A stretch of DNA of 64,000 nucleotides from Haemaphysalis longicornis (Eukaryota; Arthropoda; Arachnida; Ixodida; Ixodidae), in NCBI GenBank assembly GCA_013339765.2, contig CM023449.1, forward strand, positions 202,517,422-202,581,421, in the 5' to 3' direction. The notes under the pieces were generated by a model, which had not been told where the DNA came from, did no database searches, and saw only the letters and a list, made by a program, of their open reading frames with translations. Positions 37,601-49,600 of the stretch are shown one piece after another. The stretch's first letter is position 1. Every line of letters begins with the position of its first letter. A program made the translations under genes and the position numbers.

Positions 37601-40600
37601 ACATATCGAAGATTTTATTGTCACAGTTCATTAACACTTTTCTCACCGGAAGGTGTTTGAGCAGTTTCCTGTAAATATAAGAATCATGCCACTTTTATAT
37701 GTGGCAACTTACAATTTGCAGTGCATTATGTCAATAAAATTCTGTTCCAAAATATGTTTGCGCTAATATGATTTGTTGAGAGCAGAAACCTTTTGAACCA
37801 CTGATCAATAGCAGCTCTGTCAGTACTGTACACTTTTTTCCCGCACAGCTAAGGGGAATTTTGCGCGCTAAACTAGAGAAACAGAACAGCAAACACTGTA
37901 AAGGGTATATTTATCTCATGTGTAGCAGCTATCGTACATGCGTGATTAGGCTTGCTGGAATAGGAAAATTTGCATTCAAATTTATTCTTTTATCACGCAG
38001 CTGTTCCAGCAGATGCCTCTCAAGGCTCCCAAACAGTGGGAGGTTGGTGGTTGGGGTATCCAGTGATTGCGGTATGCCTCGTTATAAATTTACTAGCCCT
38101 GGCGCTACTTCCTCGTACCGGAGAAAACCGAGAAGACCACGCAGTAAAAACTACGGGTAATGTTAGCGCACGGAAGACTGGACGCAATGAAGGCAAGTTC
38201 TTTTCTTTACACATTTGGTAATGGTGAGGACCCGGTGGAAGCATCAATTTGACAGCCAAGTATCAACACAGGGACACTAAAAAGATTTGTAAATACTGAA
38301 TATTTCATTACCATTATACCGTAATAAAAGCCTGAAACGACTACCTTACCCAGAGTTTCACGCTTCATTTACTCGTACGTTTCGGCGCTAACAGTGTATT
38401 CTAAACCACCCTTCCCTTCGCACCATTCTCTCTGTTGGTTTGTTGATGTTGGTTATAAGGACACACTGCTAAACCCTCATAAATATACTTGCGAATTCCT
38501 TTTATTTTAACCAGCATAATGCGTGCGTGAACACTCCAGTCATTTGATTGGTGAGAATCAAAATAACACCGGCTGAAATAACCTAACATCTTTCGAGCTA
38601 AAATTCATCATTGCAGTATTCAGTGCGGCGGCCTCAAACTGCCCAAGGCATCTGCGCTCCTCCGGCAAATTACTCACTTTTTGAGGTACCGTACTGGCGC
38701 AGAGTATTTTGCTGTCTATTAAAGGGGTTGACGTACACAGTGAAACAACAAATCAAACTTTGTTGAACTCACTTCAGTGACCCTTCAAGGCGGCAATTTC
38801 AAACAGGTAAAGGTTTGCATATCTCTATGATTGGTTGGCCCATCGAACCACAGATACCCAAGCACCCTCTACCTCCGCCGTGGAGGGAAGCGCTCAAGAC
38901 CAAGCCCCTGCCGCGCAATATGCAGGCCGGCAGGAACGACGAGAGGCGTGCCGCGCGGGCACAGGCACTCGCCCGACAGCTGGAAGCAGACCCCCGGGTC
39001 CTCTACGTGGACGCCTCACTTCCCCAGCACAGCAGCAAAGCAGTGGACGCCGTCACGACCATCGACAAGCTGGTGACCAGCGCGTCGCTACGGACGACAG
39101 ATGCCAGCCAAGCAGAAGAGATGGCCATCGCTCTCGCCTTCACGCACGGAGACGTGCATACGGTCGTCACAGATTCCAAGACGGCTTACGGCAACTACCG
39201 CAAGGGGATCGTCTCCCACGCGGCCATAGCAATTCTCGCAAAGCGCAGCCCACCGGGACGAGACGTTGAGCTCGTGTGGGTTCCGGCACACTCGACAGTG
39301 GAAGGCAACGCCCTCGCCGACCACTACGCCCGCGAACTAGCAGACCGGGCCGAGGACGAGTCGGAGCAACCGCACCCAGTTACGAGCTACCGCACCCAGT
39401 TACGAGATTACCACGCTGTACAGGAGCGCCAGGTGCCGGCTTCCCGTGCCACACCAGCAACTCGACCGCAAGCAACAAACAATAGTGCGCCGCGCACAAG
39501 CGGGGTCACTGGCGCACCCAGCTTTATTGAACAAGATGTTCCCGGCAGAACACGACCCCATCTGCCCGTTCTGCAAAAAGACGGAAAGCACCCTGCCGCA
39601 CATACTGGCGGAGTGTTAGCACAAAAGAAATTCGGATAGAATTATGTCAGTTTTGAACTGATATAAATAAACGTGTGCCCAAATATGACAGCCCAAGGAT
39701 ATGGAATTGCGTGGAGGACAATCTTAGGTTATTTGACATTTGATAAAAAACATTTACAGTGCCAATTTTTATCAGTTATCATAAATTGTGAACCCTGTAA
39801 ATTGCCAACGTTGCTATTGCCCACCCGTGATTTGTCATTCTGTTCCGCAGGTTAACAATTTGTTATTTATCAGTTCTATCCTCAGGGCAAAGAAACCCCC
39901 CCCCCAAAACCCATAGCCTTGAATATTTTAAATCACCCAAAACATGGCGATACTCCAAACGCACGAATGTGGTTTGCAAATTTCATTTGTTTTCTGCATT
40001 TGAAGGTTATAAAATGAAGAGACTTCTTAGATCCTTGTGGGAATAAATCAATCAGTTTTTTTTTCATTGCACAGGTTCGATTCAAGTGCTCAAAAGATTG
40101 TTCACCAACCCTCTCTACGTGTACCGCCTGTTCGGAACCATTGCCGTCAACATCGCAATGATGGGATACTCTACAAACTTCCCCAAGTACCTCGAGCACC
40201 AGTTTAAGCAGAGTGCGTCCAAGGCCAGCATGTTGACAGGTAAATAAATGGCTGCTACACCAAAAAATATGGTTGATGCTGACAACTTTACAGGAATGAG
40301 GAGGCGGAACTATAGTTGGAACTTCTTTTGATCGGCTGCCAAACGTTTTGTTTAAATTTCGTGTTGCTCTCATCAGGCACATGCCGCAGCATGTCCATGT
40401 CCGCTTTCTTCCGAAGGCGGTCACGACAAGTGGCATGTCGACTTGTGTAGCCTCTTCCGCCATGGCGAGGTTTCGCGCCTCCCCCATCCTCGACATGGCC
40501 TTGCTGCGTTGTCCCCTAAGCGATTTGAAATGAAGCGGTGAACCCACGCCGAAAAGTATAGGTACAAGGCGCATTCAGTACGTTCCAAGACCCGTCGCCC

Positions 40601-43600
40601 TTTCTCGGAAGCCTCATCCGGCAGCTGCTGTTTTCACCTTATGGCTCATGCTCCCCATCTCGCAAGCAATTTTTTTCGTCCACTGACTTCATTTAGAAGA
40701 GTTGAAGCTTGAGCCGGTTGGTACATAACATTGAGAGTAGAGGGCCACGCAATGAACGGGACGAAGCGAAGACGAGACAAGCACAAGCGCTTGTGTTTGT
40801 CCCGTCTTCGCTTCGCCCCGTTCCTTGCGTAGCCCCAACTATCAAAGTGACTTTATTTAGCCCACCCATTTCTTCCCCACCGATACTGGACGCTAAACAA
40901 TTTCCAATTGGGGGCGTTGCCAATATCTGTGTTTCATTAAACACATGGTGGAAAATTTGTTTTCGGTTTACACAGAATCGCCTAGAAAATTGGCGCACGA
41001 GATGGGGCCATGCGCCATGAAAAGGAAGCAATAGTGGTGGAGGTGGGTCGAAGGGTGGCTCTGAGACAGGCCATGCAGCGCGCTGGGGGGAGAGAAAGAG
41101 CTGTGCCAAAGGAACGTGAGCCGCGGTGGCGCATGCAATACGAGCCACCTTGCCAAGGGAAGGTGGTACCTAGGGAGGTGAACATGATGCTTCTGGGCGT
41201 GGATAGTGAGAAGAACTGCTGTCTTGGGGCTGGCCGTGTGGTGACGCACGCGGTCGGAAATATCAACCGAAAGTTCACTATCAGATGGACAGATAGTCCA
41301 ACTATCTTTCCGACTTCACATTCCGAGGAAGTTTTAAACAGCAGCCGTGATTTTATGCACAATTTTGTAGTTCACCACCTTCCAATAAATACAGAAGCCT
41401 TTCGTCACTCTAGCTTTTGTTTGGAGTGCGTACTCTTTATTACCGCTGAGAACAGAAGGAGGCTCTACATTTTGCTCTCAGTAACTGTGTTTTTCGCACA
41501 TAATAATGCCTGCATGCCCTCTCCTTTGCCTCACGTCACGACCACCGCTTGGTTTCTGTCATGCAAAGTACTGAGGTTAAAAAGAGTTTTTCTGTTCATT
41601 ATTTGCTTCTTCAGCGTTGCAAATCCTCGAATATTACATTTAAATTATCCAAGAATCTGGCATAGTAATTTCAAGCGTTCTCCAAACGCACTCCTCGACG
41701 AAATGATAACGTACGTTTCTTTCAATATTAGCGTGTGTACACAATAAGGCATCGCATTTAGAGCACTTATTATATTTATCTTGGTACCATCTCTAATAGT
41801 TAATATATAAGGTGCCTAGATAAGTTCTGTATTTATTTATTTATTTATTTATTTATTTTATACCTGCTTCGCCTTTGCAGGCATTACGGCAGGGGGATAC
41901 ATAAAAATACGCATCGAATTTGAAACCAAATAACATTGAAATTATTTACACAAAGTGCGATAAATATCATCATGTAAAACAACGGATGCAATCATAGGCG
42001 GAAGATTGTTTCATTCTCGTATTATCTAAAAAATAATAGCGCAAGGCCCCACCTCTAAAGAAAAGTTAATTTACTTCAGATTGTGATCCCTTCTTTAGGA
42101 TATGTAGGATGGCGATTTGATATAGTGCTCCTTATCGATTCCAGTTTTCGAATGGTAAATATTATGTAAGAATTTCAACATCAGGCTTTGTCTACGATCT
42201 CTCAAGTCTTTCCATTGAAGTTTACTTTTGCTTTCTCTAATACTAAGTTGACGATCCCAATTACGTAAAATGAATCGCACTGCCGTATTCTGTAGCTTTT
42301 CAAGTGCATCGGCCATCCCTGCAAACACATGCGTGCTCTAACAATAAGCGCGCATGAGTGAAATACGGTTTTTCTTTTAAGATGGATGCAAGTTCCCTGA
42401 AATTTCGTCTTAGAAAACCCACAACGCCTGCAGCCTTCACTTTTACGTTGCGAACATGCCTATTCCACCTTAAGTAACTCCGTAAATAAACTCTTAGATA
42501 TTTATATTCTCCGCCCGCGCTTAAAACAGCGTCATTTATTCTATACGTATTCAGCTGGTATGAAGGTTTCCCTCTAAAGGTGACTTGAACACACTTTTTA
42601 ACATTCAAAGACATTTCTGAATGGGCCCACCAGTATGCTATTACATTCAAAGTATGCTGCAGTTTTTCGGAATAACGTTCATGATCTAGAGCCCTGTAAA
42701 CTACACAGTCATCCGCGAACATCCTGAACAGAAATTTGAGGCCGATAGTAATATTATTTATGTATAATAGAAACACAAGGGGGCCCACATCTGAGCCTTG
42801 AGGAACTACTGAGGTCACGAACATATCCGGAAGAACAACCGTTGAAAACGACCGACTGCTGTCTTATTGGGAGATACTCGGCTATCCGTGCAGTAACAGA
42901 TTCAATCAGCTTTTAGCCTCGTAATTTACTAACAACGAGTTTATGTGGAACAATGTAAATGCTTTTTTGTGGTCCAAAAAATACAGTCAACTACTTTCTG
43001 CTTATCTATTGCCAGATCTAAATCATGGGTTAACTAAACAATTTGCGTTGAGCAAAAAACCTTTACGAATGGCGCGTGGACTATAATGCCGGAGATTAGG
43101 TTTATCCAAATGGGTCATTATGCAGCTATAAAGGACATGTTCAAATATATTACATGTTATACAAGTTAAAGACACCGGCCTGCAGTTCTCAACGTCATTC
43201 TTTGGTGCATTCTTGTAAACAGGTGTAACACGTGCTAATATCCTAAGCCCTTTCGAAATAAACCATGAAAGTACAAAGATAACGTTGCCGAACAGTTCCT
43301 TATTATCGCTGCACAAATGCCGTCTGTGCCACCCGCTTTTTCTGGTTTGACACTTTCTAACAATCTTCGAATACCGGTCATACATAAAGGGACCTCAGGT
43401 ATCACCTCTGCTTAAATGGAACAAAAAAACTGTGTTAACAACGCGCAAATAATTTGACTAAACACTGACGAAACGTAATTGCTAAATATGTCTGCGTTAG
43501 ATGCATCATTGTGAAAAATTGTGTGAGAATATTTTAGAGGAGGAACAGTTGTGTTTTCTTTACCATTGAGACGAACGTATCTCCAAGGCTGTTTCGATTC

Positions 43601-46600
43601 CTCTACGAGCTTCTTACCAAGGCTTGAAACGTGAGACTTCTTAGCTGCTATATCTAGAGTCTCAAAATTAGGTTTCAAACTTTTTGGCTCACACTTGTTT
43701 TACTAAGAACCTATTTTTTACATCCCCCGCACATTGTCCTTATACGTCGCGGTAAAATACGCAGTGGAGTAGCAAACCATGGTTTATTCTAGTGCGTTCT
43801 GATCACAAGACTCTAATGGCAATGAAAGTCTCCCCCACGTAAAATAGTTTTTCTTTATACACGTTCCATAACTGTTCATGTATTTAGTAGGTCTGCTAGT
43901 CTATCAAAAGTGGCAAAGTATGTGTAAAATAGCAAATTAAGTGTATTATAATTTGCTCTCTTATATGCATACACCTTTCTAGCAACTTTTAGGGATAGAG
44001 ATATATTCATAACAATTACATCAGCTGAAACCATTATGCAGTCTCTAACATCGGGTAAACAAGGACATCGGATGCAATACTCGGCATATTACAAACACGT
44101 AATTCAAAAGCATAACCTGTACCGTCATTTAGAGATGCGTCATGGACGTACTGCTCAAATGTGTAATCACCCAGAATATCAAAAAAGTCGCACATAGTCG
44201 GCCTCCGGCAGTATACTTTGGTTCATTGCATGACCAATTAATATGTGGAAGAATAAATTCCCCCCAATTAAAATTTGATAACCTTTAATCGTTTCGAGAT
44301 ACTCAGAAAATTTAAAAACGTCTCGTACGATGTTCCAGGAGGGCTATAGAAAGAACCATCTGTGATAACTTTCCCATTCTGCAGATGAATCCTACAAAAA
44401 GCACATGCAATGTCAGTAGGAGAAGAACCCAATAGTGTACTAGTACAATAAAATTTACAAATTTATGCACGCCTCCTCTTCTTGCACTTCGGTCGCGACG
44501 GAAGCATTGAAACTCAGGAGCAAAAACTACCGAATCCGCGACTGCAAAATCAAGCCCCGACTCTGTGCTCAAAATGATTGAGGGTCGTATCGATCCTGCC
44601 ACCATAGAAAAATCGTCGATTTTGTTTTCTATGCTCTGATAGCTAATCACCATAAAGTAAGCGGCTGCGAACACTCTGGCGTACAAATTTGTCATTGTTA
44701 GACCACACCCCCTGTGGCTTTATCTACTTGACACCGTTTTCCGTTTAAGTGCAGCGCATCGAACATGAAAGTAACCTTCTTTCCTTCATGCTTATGCTCA
44801 CTTGCTTACATCCATAATTTATTTTTGCCGCGAACGAAGCGCGAAAAATGTTCTGATACGCTATAATCTGTACTTTTAAGTAATTAGCTCTTGACAGCAC
44901 ATATTGACGAGACACTAAAAGAAGAAAATTAGCAATAATGAACTCCGGTATGCCTCCACAATGTGCCCCTATTCGATGCCCACGTCCAATACTGACAACA
45001 GTAAGTTCCAGCTTAAAGCTACACAAATGCGCATCAAGTTTATCTGATTTTAAATCTGTCTCGGCTGCAATTGCGTCCGTAAAATCATAAAATATCAAAC
45101 TGTTCCTCACTTTTGAAGATCATCAATCTTTTTGTTGTAGTAGCCAGTGCCGCACGATCCTGTCGTTGCTGAACTTCGATAGCGGTAAAGCAGTACTCAT
45201 GGCATCAAAATTCGCAACTTCATGTTTCACAGCATGAAAACGAGCTTTTAAATCTGTTACATCAAGAGGGAGCCTATTTTGGTTTTCATCTATGGACCTT
45301 ACTTTTGCCAAGATAAGACTTTGCCCCTTAAAGGAACCGCGGAAATAGATTTTCCGTGTTCCCTGGATTTAATTCTATATCCCCTCCGCACACTAATAAA
45401 AGCGGCAGGGAGAAGGCGGGGATCCAAAGAAGAAGAAATTGTCGTTGGACTTGTGCTCACGTCCGGGCAGCTCCGGATCGACGAGAACACAGTACGGTTA
45501 ACAAAGTTTGGGGTGGAACGGGCAAAGCAAGATACTGCCTCTTTAGACAATTAGTGACAGGACCAACCTGCGCAACCAGAAGAACAACGCTAAGCGCCTC
45601 CGTCTTGCCGCCGGATCCACGCCTCGCCGACGACGTTCCCCTACGATGAATTAATAGCCGTAGGTCACCACTGCCGCTGCCAGGTAAACAATGTTGTAAA
45701 CTTAAAATTAAAAAAAAAGTCCGTATTGGGTCGGTACTCGCCATGGCCGGAAATGGAAATACTCGCTTGACGAACATTGCGATGCATCGTTCGCATCGTT
45801 CGTTTGGGATGCCCACCTCGTTATCCGAAGTGGACATTGAAGGGGTTCCCACAGACGATACGCTGCATGTGGCGACTTGCGTAACCATAAGAAAACTAGT
45901 AAGTGCTACCGCCATACCGCCGTTTCCACACCCAGGTTCCAGTGCAAATGATTTTGTTTACCACAACTTTTGATAGTTTAGTGGTTTATATTACAGTTGT
46001 ACACGCTACAGACTTATCCTTCGGTCAATACATGACCTTCTAAAGAGGGAGTATGGGTACAGAAACGACTGTACTCTTGTTCTGCCGAAACTACCCCGCA
46101 AAAGATTGTAAGACCACAGGCCACCTAGATGACTGTTACATAACGCCGACTTTAGCCCGCTAACATTAATCATGTAGTTCCCGGTTAAATTGTAAACGGT
46201 ACGGAATTTCTGTGCACTGTCAGTGCGGGGACTTCTTAGGGATTTAAATTAGTAGCTCCATGTTTTTGCACTATAATCAAACTGAAGTCCGTCAACGTTT
46301 TCTAGAGCTTGATAAAAAAGGAGGTGTTCTTTTCGCCCCAAAATAACACAGTTCCACTCAGTGTTGAATCTGTCAATTGGAAATGAGGCGTAATGCGTGC
46401 TGACTAATCCGCAATGCCGGGCTATAGCGGAAATTCACATATTTATTGAACTTGTCCAGTTTTTCCAGTGTCGTCGATCGAGACAGGTAATGAGACGACG
46501 CTATTATGTTGTGACGCACGATACTCAAGCATGCTGTGAAACTCTCACAATTCCTGCTGGGCAAAAGTGGGTACCGGTTTGCATTTGTAACACTACACTC

Positions 46601-49600
46601 ACCAAAGATCACGGGCTGTCTTCTAAAGTCAACACATGTGCTTTCTTGAGTGCTTCCGCACAGTGGCTTTTTAACGTATCTGAAGAGATACCCACGAAAA
46701 CTTTGATATGCGGCTTCTTCGTAAAAGTACTGGTGCTTTGGTGTAAACGAAAAACCTTGAAATCATCAAGTTAAACCGCCTATCGAATGAACCGTGTATC
46801 TGTGGGACTTGGGAATGATCGTTCCTCATCGAGCTTGTTAGTTACATCGGTGATCAAGTGATGCTCCATCCTCGTTGGCCTCAAATACGGTCGACAAACA
46901 TGCCACTTGCCGTAGATTTAACTGCCTGCCTTATCGCGTGTTGCAGGTTCTACCATGATGTTTTCCAACATCATCGGTACAATTCTGGGTGCAAGTTTAG
47001 TCCACTTCTACAGGCCCCAGCCACGGACTATAGCACTGCATTCCCTGATCGTCACCCTTCTCGCAGCAGGAGCGATTGGTGCCCTCCCAAGCATAGTACG
47101 GGGCCACATTCCACACAGGTATGTAGACTACGTTATCATTTGTTAATTGTGTTTATTGTAGGCTTAAAATCTTTAGGATTTTTTAACGTTATGGTGCTGG
47201 CAAGGTTGTTAAGCTGTTTCACTTGTAATTTATTGAGGTACTTGGAGTCAGAATTTCAGCAAACATTCGCAATCTATTTAACGCGAATCCTGAGAGCCTG
47301 CAGGAATACGTCTTTCAAAGCAGTGTTATAAGACAGCTTTGTATTGCTGCAGCACGAATGGGGTTAGGCTGTCGGCCGAGCATACTGAATGTTAAAATCT
47401 GCGTGTGGGCGCGGGTTCAAATCCCGGCCGCGGTGGACCTTTTTCTGATGGACTTGAAAAGCAACAAAAAAGCCCATGTGTTCGAGGTTTCGGCGCACGT
47501 TAAAGATACAAAGGTGGTCAAAATTATTCCGGAGCCTACATCCACTACGGCTCGCCAAATCGCCTTTGTAGCGTCGGCGGTTGAGGCCTCATAATCAATC
47601 ATTCAAAGTCTTCGTGCTCGTGGCCTAGCACATGTCTTTATGACTAGAAAAGGTCTCATATGTATTTACAATGGTATCTCTTCACATATTTCTTTACCAC
47701 TAGCAGGTCTCATACCTGCAACTTTGGAAAGTGAGTGGGACGGTCATATATGCATTTGCGTGATGTTGAATTTTCAGGATAATCCTCGTCATCCAATCTT
47801 CTCGCCACTTTCTGTTCTGATGGTGTAATACTAGTTCGTCTTGGTAACGCTCGAGCTAACTATAGCATCTGAGCCTTTGTAAATTATATTAGAATAGTAA
47901 CAGGAAAGCAAGGATATCATATCTTTGCGCATTTTCTACATTTCGTGATCTCCAGAAAAAAACTGGAGTTCGTCATCATGTCGCGATTTTGTTCACAGCT
48001 TTAAATAATTGTTTACAAAGGCGGCATATTTATCATCATGACCATCATCGTGTGGTTTCTTTTCAGTTTTGCCTAACAGGAAAAAACTGCAAAAAGGAAG
48101 GCGAAAGGTGTTGAAACACTAGAGAAAGGCGAACCCTTCGTTAAAGACAAAGTGATTTTCAGAAAACAGGAAATGATACATACAGAGTCAACGACCGTTA
48201 GAGTGTTAACATCAGCAGAACAATGCATAAACTACCTCTATTATACTATCACGCGTTGTTTTAATGCATAGTATTCTTCGCCCAGTACACCGACAGCGTG
48301 GACGTGTAACGCCAGGCATGTCCACAGAAATGCACGAGTTAGCGGAAGTAGCGCCTTTAATCGTTATATTAAGATAAATGGACATAATTGGTAAAACAGA
48401 ATTTTGAAAAACCCAGAAGAATGAAAAACAGAAAAAGGAAATTTTACTAAAATCGATCTGCCAAAAATCAAAGAATGTGCATCTTATACATCTCCCCTTA
48501 AAACCAATGTCCAGACATGAAGGTAGCGCAAAAGAAGGCCTCAGATACGAATAAAAATAACAAAATACAAATCAACCGTGCCTTGTATCTGCGAATAAAA
48601 AGACGTAATTAGCGACGTAAAGGTAGTTCATAGCCATAATGGCAATGGCTTTTCAGATGGCGGGCCGAGTTTTATGAAGGTGACAACGCTGAGGGCGTTA
48701 CGTCGAATCACGGGGGACGCGAGAGGGGGGGGGTGGCTTCGATAGAAAAAAGAAAAAAATTCAGCCAATCTGCAATAGTATTAGCCAATAATTGTCAACA
48801 ATCTGGCTAAGTTTGAAGATTGGGGACAAGTAGGGTTACCAACGATCCCGGATATAGCGGCACTGTCCCAACTTTTCATACAACGTCCCGAGTTCCGCGC
48901 CGTCCCCGTCGGGACTGCTATATGTTTCGGAATTGTCCAGGACCGTCCAGTTAGAAATTGTTATGCGATGCAACGTCCGCTCAACAATGCACGCCACGCT
49001 GTGCCACACAATCTTAGCACGAACTTGTCCAGGCAGAGCTGCAGGTGAAGCTTGACTTCCGTGTGAAGTGCGATAACTTTAACGAGTACAGTCTCCCGCA
49101 AGAGCAATTATTGCGAGCAGCACTTACCCAGCTGAAGAACCACTTTAAGACACCGCAACAATAAAGAAACAATAAATTTGTCTAGAAGATACCGCAATAA
49201 ACATAAACTGATTTCACTGCCTACCTACGTTAGTGCACGCCCCAATAATAATGGCACCAATAACAAGAAAGGAAAATAGAAGGGTGGGAATAAGATTGTT
49301 AATCTTTTGTGTCACCTACCAGAGTCACACCACATGAATAGCTTATCTCTTTATCATGTGGTATGATTGATTGCATGCTAACAGAAAATTCCACGATTGT
49401 GTAGATTGCGAGCGCCTCCGAAGCTTTACGTGTGCTTTAGTTCTTGTATTTGCTCAAAATCGAGGCACGACGAAGCTTTGGTGAGCAGTTGAGCTGTGTT
49501 TTCGGCAATGAGTAGCAGGAATTCTCCCCTGAAACGTCTTTAGAGAATTTACGTGCTCTCACAAACGGTCGTTAATGCAACCCCCCCCCCCCCCCATCTT

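Larger units (their letters stand above)
41829..45640 (-). mobile_element. CR1/L2-like LINE, nearly full length but decayed, minus strand
   Basis: On the minus strand the parts follow in the expected order: ORF1 with a 2A-like start (about 45620-44745), ORF2 endonuclease (about 44695-43700), ORF2 reverse transcriptase (about 43680-42095), and a 3' UTR ending in an (AAAT)n-type simple repeat at 41829-41861. Many stops and frameshifts break it. It is antisense to gene B in intron 4. I could not find target-site duplications. CR1 versus L2 or Jockey cannot be decided without a tree. Confidence 0.8.
40240..46946 (+). other. Gene B intron 4
   Basis: 6.7 kb, phase 1. It contains a palindrome (40747-40830), a 245-codon unrecognised open frame (41010-41747) and a nearly complete antisense CR1/L2-like LINE (41829-45640). 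The stretch 45.65-46.9 kb shows nothing I can name. Confidence 0.7.

Noticed and set aside
47706..47729. Micro-exon of gene B with phase 2 at both ends (acceptor ctag, donor gtgagt)
   Set aside because: Only eight residues with one cysteine, a weak acceptor and no resemblance to the loop-5 domain.
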